Shown: piece after piece, positions 1-5,080 of the stretch | How positions within the stretch are numbered: the stretch's first letter is position 1 | How the letters are laid out: every line of letters begins with the position of its first letter | Assembly: GCA_964353875.1 (NCBI GenBank) | Contig: CAYGXU010000144.1 | Coordinates: 1-7,330 of the forward strand | Direction of reading: 5' to 3' | DNA from: MGNI01 sp964353875 | Lineage (GTDB): Bacteria > Chloroflexota > Anaerolineae > Anaerolineales > E44-bin32 | DNA: 7,330 nucleotides | The notes under the pieces: generated by a model | Database searches by the model: none | Told to the model about the DNA's origin: nothing | What the model saw: only the letters and a program-made list of their open reading frames with translations | Program-made: the position numbers and the translations under genes

Positions 1-806
1 CCAATCATGACCTCGAAGGAGCCCGAGCCGATTTCCAAGAAGGCTATGACTTCCGTTCCGCTTTCCAGCTCGATATTAAAACTGCCTGATCCACCGTCGA
101 TGCTAAGATCATACTGGGATGAGCTTGCGGGGAGCACCCCATTGACACTTCCAGAGCCACCGTCAATCTTAAGTGATGTTAATTCCAGATTGCCAAGCCG
201 TAGTTCAGCCGAACCCGAACCGATATTGATTGTGAGATCAATGGGGACATTTGGACTTAGGCCAATTTCCCAGCGTGCATCCTGGTCAAGCAAGTCAAAC
301 CAACTAAAATCGGTCGAGGTATCCCTTCTCGGATTCAAAGTAACCGATTTCTCATTTGTGCCACTCACCGAAAAATCAACATTTGTCAGCGTTTCCACCT
401 TAGCATCAATAAGTAAGGCTGAATCGGTTAAAGCATCGACCGTTGTTGGATACCTCTCCAGGTCAAGATCAATGCGCGCTGATGTTGTTGCTTCGAGCGT
501 CTCACTGAAGTTTAATGTTTTTAATTCGACTTCCGGCTCAAGGTTCAATGAGGGGGCCAAGAGAACCAGCACGACCGCAAGGGCTACAGTCACAAGACCA
601 ATGAGCGCGCCAATGGGGGGTGAACGTCTGCCGAAGATGATGTCTAATCCGATGACAATCAGTATCAAAGGCCATAGGCGCAACAAGAATCGCCAACTCA
701 GATCATGAAGGACACCGAGACTTGCCAAGAGCCATATAGTACCGATTCCGATTAATAGGATTGGCCAAAACAATGAACGGTATCGTAATCCACTTTTTTC
801 TTCCAT
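1..806 (-). CDS. LiaF-like membrane protein with toastrack domain (3' end outside the window)
   Basis: The frame is open for 268 codons from an ATG at 806 to the left edge, so the C-terminus is missing. An AGGGAGG Shine-Dalgarno (812-818), 5 nt before the ATG, fixes the start. The protein opens with three hydrophobic segments (about residues 12-33, 38-59 and 65-85), including WPILLIGIGTIWLL and WPLILIVIGLDIIFG, the layout of the LiaI/LiaF-like transmembrane region (DUF5668 type). An extracytoplasmic part follows, with four evenly spaced rungs: IGSGS at 195-199, DGGSGS at 215-220, DGGSGS at 237-242 and IGSGS at 259-263. Such 21-22-residue periodic Gly/Ser turns are typical of the beta-helical toastrack (DUF4097/DUF2154-like) fold. 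Family members with this layout are linked to cell-envelope stress sensing (LiaF with LiaRS), but no two-component genes are in view, so the role here is inference. A 233-codon frame on the opposite strand is a shadow. Confidence 0.85.
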   Translation of the reverse strand, partial: MEEKSGLRYRSLFWPILLIGIGTIWLLASLGVLHDLSWRFLLRLWPLILIVIGLDIIFGRRSPPIGALIGLVTVALAVVLVLLAPSLNLEPEVELKTLNFSETLEATTSARIDLDLERYPTTVDALTDSALLIDAKVETLTNVDFSVSGTNEKSVTLNPRRDTSTDFSWFDLLDQDARWEIGLSPNVPIDLTINIGSGSAELRLGNLELTSLKIDGGSGSVNGVLPASSSQYDLSIDGGSGSFNIELESGTEVIAFLEIGSGSFEVMI

Positions 807-811
807 CACTG

Positions 812-818
812 CCTCCCT
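812..818 (-). promoter_or_regulatory. Ribosome binding site of the LiaF-like gene
   Basis: AGGGAGG reads on the minus strand 5 nt before the ATG at 804-806. It is a strong Shine-Dalgarno match and supports this start, which also gives a short charged N-terminus directly before the first membrane segment. Confidence 0.8.
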
Positions 819-1102
819 TTAAAAATTTCTTTGCTCATTCCTTCGATTTCTTCTCGCTTTTTTCAGATGGGTCATACAATGTTATTCCTGATTTCGATCA
901 AGGTAAAGAAGAATTACGTTGCCAAGATTGAAACATCCACCATCTATTTTGCTGTTTTTCCCTCGATCCGCTTTTCAACCTTTTATGTGTCTATCATTTG
1001 AAAGTCGATTTCCAGCTGATCAATTCAGATCCATCCAAAAGGATTATGAGGCCCATTGGCATGATAAGGAAGGATCAATTATCAAAGCTGCCTGAAAACT
1101 TG

Positions 1103-1141
1103 ATTCCCTTTCCATAAGACGTGATTGTAATTTGAGGGAAT
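1103..1141 (-). terminator. Weak candidate terminator after the acyltransferase gene
   Basis: ATTCCCT at 1103-1109 is the reverse complement of AGGGAAT at 1135-1141, with a 25-nt loop, and begins 12 nt past the acyltransferase stop. On the minus strand it is followed by CAAGTTTTC, a poor U-tract. The stem is short and the loop long, so intrinsic termination here is only a possibility. Confidence 0.2.
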
Positions 1142-1152
1142 GCCTATATTGC

Positions 1153-2397
1153 CTACTTATTTGCTTGCATACCGAATAAGACCTGGACCGGTTTTATTCG
1201 TCTTATGATTAGTTCGTATATGCCAAGTGTGAATGCGAATGAACCCAGAACGACAACCGGCAATTTCATCAAGATGTCTGCACCCCATTGAACAACGTAG
1301 AATGCGATAACGATAATCACTGGATGGTGGAAAAGATAGAAAGGCATCATCGCTTCTTGGCCGTACTCAAGCCATTTATTCCTCAAATCCAAAAATCGCA
1401 TGCCGATGTACAACGCAACGACGACCCAGCACCATGCATTAACGCTCATCAAAGTCCAAGCCAAATAGAACCCTGGCACACCTGGTGTTTTCACCCAATC
1501 AACCCCCACACCCACAGCTAATAGAGTAACAATGACGATTGTATTGATCAATCCCAGGATCAATACAAAGAGCCAATCCCGTCGGATGATCTGCTGGAAT
1601 CGCTCATTCGCATATAGGATGTACCCAATGAGGAAGAAGGCCAGCATAAAGCTGAAATCCGACCAATCCGTATAATCGGGATAAAACGGTTGGAGAAGGA
1701 CACGAGATAAGGCCGGCAGCAGAATGAACAATAGGATGCCGCCCCGCCTTTCAACCATCCCAACCAACCAGGTTATGAACCGTTTGCCAACATCTTTCTT
1801 CAACCAGAGGAGGAATGGTAGCGAGATCAATGAGAATGAGAACAGGAATCCCAAGAACCAAAGGTGCTCACCAAAGTTAATGAAGACCGTAGGCCGGAGG
1901 AGTTCAGCATATTCATGGAAAAAATCAGGATTCAAAAACTTGGCAGGAGCTGGTCCAGGACGGCTGTCAATATATCTGGAGAAGAATTCCGCTGAAAAGA
2001 ATGCACCTTCATACCACCCCTTGTGGATCCATTTTAAATATTCTTGGAATGGATGGAACAGGATAGAACAAACAATAAAAGGAATAAGAAGACGACGGAA
2101 ACGTTCGTTTGCAAACTGACGCGCAGTGCGCGTCCGTAGCGCAAACCAACAACCTGCGCCTGATACCAAGAAGAACAAGGCCATGCCAAAAGTGCCCAGG
2201 AAGACCACAAAAAATAAAGTGACCAAGGCACTTCGTTCTTCGTTTTTGATGAGCCAATCCTGAAGATCAAATGGCCTTACAGCGTGGTATAAAAAAACCC
2301 CCAATGTCGCCAGCACTCGCAACCAATCGAGATAGTATAGTCGAAGCGACCTTCCGATTTCCCCATCTGATGAGCTGGCTGTGTCTTTATTATCCAT
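1153..2397 (-). CDS. Acyltransferase family 3 integral membrane protein
   Basis: A polytopic membrane protein of the acyltransferase-3 family (PF01757; OpgC/OafA-like), which move acyl groups onto cell-surface glycans or other extracytoplasmic acceptors. From the start at 2397 it has 414 residues. Family signatures are visible: LDWLRVLATLGVFLYH at 23-38 with the conserved Arg27 and His38, FFLVSG at 75-80, RFRRLLIPF at 99-107, GEHLWFLGFLF at 176-186 and YLFHHPVIIV near 354-363. About ten hydrophobic segments are spread over the length. The substrate cannot be read from sequence. The frame extends upstream to ATGs at 2424 and 2481, but that extension runs into an inverted repeat (2425-2458) and neither ATG has a clear Shine-Dalgarno. 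I prefer 2397 because it leaves a short polar N-terminus before the first membrane helix, as is usual, although its ribosome binding site is also weak (GGAGGG lies 19 nt upstream). The family is certain, the start is not. Confidence 0.9.
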   Translation of the reverse strand: MDNKDTASSSDGEIGRSLRLYYLDWLRVLATLGVFLYHAVRPFDLQDWLIKNEERSALVTLFFVVFLGTFGMALFFLVSGAGCWFALRTRTARQFANERFRRLLIPFIVCSILFHPFQEYLKWIHKGWYEGAFFSAEFFSRYIDSRPGPAPAKFLNPDFFHEYAELLRPTVFINFGEHLWFLGFLFSFSLISLPFLLWLKKDVGKRFITWLVGMVERRGGILLFILLPALSRVLLQPFYPDYTDWSDFSFMLAFFLIGYILYANERFQQIIRRDWLFVLILGLINTIVIVTLLAVGVGVDWVKTPGVPGFYLAWTLMSVNAWCWVVVALYIGMRFLDLRNKWLEYGQEAMMPFYLFHHPVIIVIAFYVVQWGADILMKLPVVVLGSFAFTLGIYELIIRRIKPVQVLFGMQANK

Positions 2398-2424
2398 TAT
2401 TGGCCATCCATTTTCACCCTCCAT

Positions 2425-2666
2425 AACATAATGATACGCTAGTTGTAACTGCTCAGCCCAATTCGGCAAACTCCTCAGCATACCAGCACAATATCAAGCC
2501 CCAAATGATCTGTTCGGTTACCCCCCTATCATCCCCCCATTTGCGCCTTCGGGTCTCAGCCTAATCATGATTATGCAGGCGCAAATGGGGGGATGATAGG
2601 GGGGTCATAGGCGAATCGGGATGAAAGATGATATGGCTGAGCAGTTACCGCTAGTTGCTTTATGTT
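2425..2666. repeat. Nested inverted-repeat element (outer arms), MITE- or REP-like
   Basis: The outer arms are GTAACTGCTCAGCC at 2445-2458 and its perfect reverse complement GGCTGAGCAGTTAC at 2635-2648. Similarity continues outward imperfectly (CTAG, then TTATGTT) to about 2425 on the left and 2666 on the right, with a 2-nt gap. A diverged copy of the same motif, AACTCCTCAGC, sits at 2469-2479. Between the outer arms lies the perfect 28-bp palindrome described separately. The unit has no transposase gene and I see no target-site duplication next to the inner arms. It could be a small non-autonomous element, a REP-like unit or a remnant. It lies between tRNA-Glu and the acyltransferase gene, and its left arm falls within the longest reading frame of the latter. 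Confidence 0.6.
2520..2605. repeat. Perfect 28-bp inverted repeat with 30-nt loop
   Basis: Positions 2520-2547 and 2578-2605 are exact reverse complements over 28 bp. Each arm carries two runs of six C (left) or six G (right) separated by a short mixed stretch, and ends in TTGCGCC / GGCGCAA at the inner side. The loop (2548-2577) contains its own 12-bp palindrome TAATCATGATTA at 2562-2573. Transcribed from either strand, this would form a very stable hairpin. Neither side has a T-run, so it does not look like an ordinary intrinsic terminator. Confidence 0.9.
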
Positions 2667-2776
2667 GGCGGGACTACTCGACCGTACTCGCTGTGGGAAA
2701 GGCTTTCGAGACGTATATGGCGCTGAAATTAGCGAGATGCCACCTAGTTTTTAAAGCCAATGGATTGAGTGATTAG
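2621..2776 (+). CDS. Doubtful 51-codon open frame beside the inverted repeat
   Basis: A plus-strand frame runs from ATG at 2621 to TAG at 2774-2776 and begins MKDDMAEQLPLVALCW. It is the only frame in this gap that reads like a possible small protein, and it runs against the strand of every other gene. Its first codons cross the outer repeat arm, and the AEQL it encodes is the same peptide that the opposite arm would add to the acyltransferase N-terminus. There is no good Shine-Dalgarno (only CGGG directly before the ATG). I do not recognise it and think it more likely element-derived, non-coding DNA. Confidence 0.12.
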   Translation: MKDDMAEQLPLVALCWRDYSTVLAVGKAFETYMALKLARCHLVFKANGLSD

Positions 2777-2863
2777 TTCTTTGGGTGACGGATCAGGGTT
2801 AATCCATGAGTAGAGTCAATACAATCGGACTTATCGATTCGAATCTCTGGCGCGGAAATGAGA
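2667..2863. other. Intergenic spacer with nothing recognisable
   Basis: Between the outer repeat arm and the hairpin behind tRNA-Glu I see no RNA gene, convincing promoter or long repeat. Only the tail of the doubtful small frame (to 2776) falls here. GATTCGAATC at 2836-2845 resembles a tRNA T-loop by chance but lacks the rest of a tRNA. Confidence 0.4.
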
Positions 2864-2883
2864 ATCGCCCATTAGTGGGCGAT
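2864..2883 (-). terminator. Hairpin downstream of tRNA-Glu, possible terminator or processing signal
   Basis: ATCGCCCA (2864-2871) and TGGGCGAT (2876-2883) form a perfect 8-bp stem with a 4-nt loop, starting 13 nt past the tRNA CCA end on the minus strand. The stem is followed by TCTCATTTCC, only moderately T-rich. Position and stem quality suggest the 3' end of the tRNA transcript, while the weak U-tract leaves this open. Confidence 0.5.
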
Positions 2884-2896
2884 ACCATTGAATGAG

Positions 2897-2972
2897 TGGT
2901 GCCCCCAGGGGGATTCGAACCCCCGTTTTGGGCTTGAAAGGCCCACGTCCTAGTCCCCTAGACGATGGGGGC
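2897..2972 (-). tRNA. tRNA-Glu (anticodon UUC)
   Basis: A 76-nt cloverleaf on the minus strand. The acceptor arm GCCCCCA (2966-2972) pairs with TGGGGGC (2901-2907), followed by discriminator A and an encoded CCA (2897-2899). The D arm contains GTCTAGGGGACTAGGAC. The anticodon stem TGGGC/GCCCA encloses the loop CTTTCAA, giving anticodon TTC at 2936-2938. The T arm is five G-C pairs around TTCGAAT. The 5' part GCCCCCATCGTCTAG is typical of bacterial tRNA-Glu. It starts 35 nt after the loader gene's stop on the same strand and has its own promoter. Glutamyl-tRNA(UUC) serves translation and, in most bacteria, tetrapyrrole synthesis. Confidence 0.97.
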
Positions 2973-2981
2973 GCAGGCCGA

Positions 2982-3011
2982 ATTCTACCATGGCGAGGTG
3001 ACCATGGTCAA
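2982..3011 (-). promoter_or_regulatory. Sigma70-type promoter for tRNA-Glu
   Basis: On the minus strand, TTGACC (3006-3011, 5/6 to consensus) is followed by an 18-bp spacer and TAGAAT (2982-2987, 5/6). Transcription would start near 2975, only a few bases before the mature tRNA 5' end at 2972. The -35 box overlaps the loader gene's TGA stop (3008-3010). The spacer side of the -35 box is part of a 12-bp palindrome, TGACCATGGTCA, at 2999-3010. Confidence 0.7.
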
Positions 3012-4405
3012 CGTTTGCCTCGTTTGCGCGATGGACCTCCGCGATAGGCCGAAACCGTGATGGGTTTGATGAGGCACAGGCTTTGATCACGCATGCGCGA
3101 GCGCAGACGTGGATCGATCTGCTCGAACTCATCTGCAGAGGTGATCACGGTGGGTAGCTTGGCATTGTAGCGGTAATTGAATAACTGATAGAGCTTCTCC
3201 CGCACCCAGGGCGTCATCGCCTGCGTCCCCAAATCATCAAGGACAAGCAAGGGCGTCGTGCGTATCTCTTCGAAACGGCGATCGTAGGAAATAGAACTTG
3301 AGGGATTAAAAGTAGCCCTCAGATGGTCAAGCAAGTCGGGTACAACCACAAACATGATCGGATACCCCTGGCTGGCGCGGTAGTTGGCGATGGCGGCAGC
3401 CAGGTGTGTTTTCCCACACCCATAAGCCCCTGTGAATAAAATCCAGCCATCTGGATTCTCAGCAAAATCCTTTGCGCTTTGAAAGGCATCGTCGAGCGTG
3501 CGCTGGTCGGCTGCTGGAAGGTTATCTCGTTTGCGCAAGTTGAAAGTGCCAAAGGTTTGCCGGGAATGAAGCGCCAGGGAGGAGAGTTCATGTTGACCCG
3601 TATCATCCACCGGGCGACGATAATCAGGCGCCTGGATGTAGATATGCGCCACCCGATCCGGATCCGATAAGCGTGAGCGGATGCGCCCTTCGATTTCCTC
3701 TAAGGCAAGGTTGGTTGTCACCACCAGGGGCAATTCATTGATATAACGGTAGTTAAGGATTTGGAAAAGCTTCTCACGAGCCCACTCCGTCGCGCTTTGA
3801 GTTCCAAAGTCGTCCATAATCAATAAAGGCGCCTTGCGGATCTGTTCGAAGCGCTCTTCGAATGTCGCATCTTCGGCACTAAAGGTATAGCGTAGGGTAT
3901 CTAAAAGATCGGGAACGGTAAGGAAAAGGGTGGGAATGCCTCTTAGGGCACAAGCATTGGCGATGGCCGCAGCGAGATGGGTTTTACCTACACCATAGCG
4001 TCCCTGAATGAGCAACCAACCTTGAAGAGACTCAGCGTACGAGTGAGCCTGATTATAGGCGTGTTCGATCGACTCTTTTTGTTGTTCACCCAATCCAAGC
4101 CGCCCATGAGGGGTAAAAGTATCGAAGGTAAAGTTCCTTAATTCATCCAGATTGCTGAATTGGAATAGACGCTCTCGGATGCGGCTTTCAATGGCAGACT
4201 GTCGGCAAGAACAGGCCTCCAACTTGCCGAAGTCGGGGTGGCTGATGGGCAGGTCACGGCGCAAGTAGCCGATGCCGTGGCAATAGGGGCAATGAGGGTC
4301 GCCCAGTTGGCTACCTCGATCTTCCATGGCCGACTCAGTCGTCGAACCATCCTTTGAGGTAGCGTTGGCGAGCCTTTTCAGTGTCTCCTCGATCTTCTCG
4401 GGCAT
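3008..4405 (-). CDS. DnaC/IstB-like helicase-loader ATPase with two tandem AAA+ cores
   Basis: A 465-residue protein likely to load DnaB onto DNA using ATP, inferred from its family and from the dnaB and dnaD-like genes upstream. The N-terminus has a possible zinc site, CPYC (39-42) and CSC (65-67). Core 1 (about 84-263) has Walker A GRYGVGKT (135-142), Walker B LLIMDDFG (194-201), sensor-1 TTN (230-232) and arginines in RIRSR (241-245). Core 2 (about 281-455) repeats the order: GAYGCGKT (326-333), LLVLDDLG (386-393), TSA where sensor-1 TTN is expected (422-424), RLRSR (433-437). By hand alignment the cores share roughly half their residues, so this is an internal duplication; ordinary DnaC/DnaI loaders have one core and about 240-310 residues. 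The start at 4405 has GAGG (4411-4414) spaced 5 nt and gives a helical N-terminus, but overlaps the upstream gene by 71 nt. ATG 4327, just past the upstream stop, is an alternative without a good ribosome binding site; a longer frame to 4528 is unlikely. Confidence 0.85.
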   Translation of the reverse strand: MPEKIEETLKRLANATSKDGSTTESAMEDRGSQLGDPHCPYCHGIGYLRRDLPISHPDFGKLEACSCRQSAIESRIRERLFQFSNLDELRNFTFDTFTPHGRLGLGEQQKESIEHAYNQAHSYAESLQGWLLIQGRYGVGKTHLAAAIANACALRGIPTLFLTVPDLLDTLRYTFSAEDATFEERFEQIRKAPLLIMDDFGTQSATEWAREKLFQILNYRYINELPLVVTTNLALEEIEGRIRSRLSDPDRVAHIYIQAPDYRRPVDDTGQHELSSLALHSRQTFGTFNLRKRDNLPAADQRTLDDAFQSAKDFAENPDGWILFTGAYGCGKTHLAAAIANYRASQGYPIMFVVVPDLLDHLRATFNPSSSISYDRRFEEIRTTPLLVLDDLGTQAMTPWVREKLYQLFNYRYNAKLPTVITSADEFEQIDPRLRSRMRDQSLCLIKPITVSAYRGGPSRKRGKR

Positions 4406-5039
4406 CCTTACCTCGGGTGAGCCAATCTTCGAGAATGGCGGTGATGTAATTCCATTTACGTATGTTATTCTCAACAGCGATACGGATTGCTTCTTCGATC
4501 CAATGTTCAGGAAAACTCTCTTCCGCATCCCTAAGGGCTTCAGCGATCATCGGTGTGAGCGGACCAATGTTTTGTTCGTAGAGGGTAAAGAGGTTGGGGT
4601 ACTCCACTTCTAATGTTAGCGGTCGTTCGGGTTCACCGCTTGGAGTCCATTTCCCTGCCTGGATGGCTTCGATCGCCGCACGCCCTTTGGGACTGTTGAG
4701 GAAGTAAAACGTCTCTTCTCCTTGGGCGAAAGTAAGGGTCACTTGAAGCAACGAACCACGTGCGACCGCACGCTCAAGCGCTTCCTCCAGGCTCTCTTCT
4801 GGCGTGACGCCTGGGAGGCGTAGAGCATTAAGCAAGAGACGATCGCTCGCCATTTCTCTTTGGCTTAGGTAGCGAAATCCCCCCTCCTTCCTGGACAGAG
4901 CCCAAAAGGCATAGAGGGTGATTTTGAGTTCGCCCAGGTGGTCGATTGCAGGAAGTAATTCACTGAAGAACGTGTTGGGGATGGGTATGGTTTTCGTTGC
5001 TTTTGCTAAAAACCCCGTGAACATTTGTGAAGGTTTCAT
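4335..5039 (-). CDS. DnaD-like primosomal protein
   Basis: A 234-residue protein with the two-part plan of DnaD-type replication proteins. The N-terminal part (about 18-128) looks like a winged-helix domain: it opens with IPNTFFSELLP (20-30) and ends in YFLNSPKGRAAI. The C-terminal part (about 149-207) matches the DnaD/DnaB_2 helical domain (PF07261): LYEQNIGPLTPMIAEAL (153-169), then NNIRKWNYITAILEDW (191-206), the conserved Tyr-Ile...Trp end motif. A charged tail closes the protein. In Bacillus, DnaD binds DNA and helps bring helicase and loader to the origin or a stalled fork; the same role here is inferred from its place between dnaB (41 nt upstream) and the loader gene (71-nt overlap). 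No clear Shine-Dalgarno precedes the ATG at 5039, and a second ATG at 5024 is equally poor, so the start is uncertain by five residues. I left the symbol empty because homology to dnaD proper is inferred from motifs only. Confidence 0.82.
   Translation of the reverse strand: MKPSQMFTGFLAKATKTIPIPNTFFSELLPAIDHLGELKITLYAFWALSRKEGGFRYLSQREMASDRLLLNALRLPGVTPEESLEEALERAVARGSLLQVTLTFAQGEETFYFLNSPKGRAAIEAIQAGKWTPSGEPERPLTLEVEYPNLFTLYEQNIGPLTPMIAEALRDAEESFPEHWIEEAIRIAVENNIRKWNYITAILEDWLTRGKDAREDRGDTEKARQRYLKGWFDD
4411..4414 (-). promoter_or_regulatory. Ribosome binding site that decides the loader start
   Basis: GAGG on the minus strand lies 5 nt before the ATG at 4403-4405, inside the end of the DnaD-like gene. 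The other candidate ATG at 4327 has no Shine-Dalgarno at a usable distance, so this site favours an overlapping, translationally coupled start. Confidence 0.55.
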
Positions 5040-5080
5040 TTAGATTAAATTCGTTCCACTTGACGCCCAACGCGTCGGTT

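Larger units (their letters stand above)
807..1152. other. Intergenic stretch between acyltransferase and LiaF-like genes
   Basis: This 346-bp AT-rich gap lies after the acyltransferase stop and before the LiaF-like start. I see no coding region on either strand. Besides the ribosome binding site at 812-818, the only structure I can point to is the inverted repeat at 1103-1141, listed separately. A promoter for the LiaF-like gene probably lies here, but I found no -35/-10 pair good enough to report. Confidence 0.5.

Noticed and set aside
7..708. 233-codon plus-strand open frame
   Set aside because: It lies antisense to the LiaF-like gene, whose minus-strand frame has a strong ribosome binding site, membrane helices and toastrack repeats. 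The plus-strand protein is Ser/Pro/Arg-rich without any recognisable motif.
1724..2119. 131-codon plus-strand frame opposite the acyltransferase gene
   Set aside because: It is low-complexity and Asn/Arg-rich with no motif. The minus strand encodes clear acyltransferase-3 signatures over the same bases.
2520..2605. The 28-bp inverted repeat as a CRISPR unit or an ordinary intrinsic terminator
   Set aside because: There is only one pair of inverted arms, with no direct repeats or spacers, and no T-run on either strand.
2832..2850. GATTCGAATC segment near the tRNA, considered as a tRNA fragment or attachment-site copy
   Set aside because: Only the self-complementary T-loop-like core matches. 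No acceptor or anticodon arm follows and no integrase is present, so there is no support for an att site.
5062..5076. GACGC/GCGTC hairpin between dnaB and the dnaD-like gene
   Set aside because: The stem is only 5 bp and no T-run follows. With a 41-nt gap between functionally linked genes, a terminator is unlikely.
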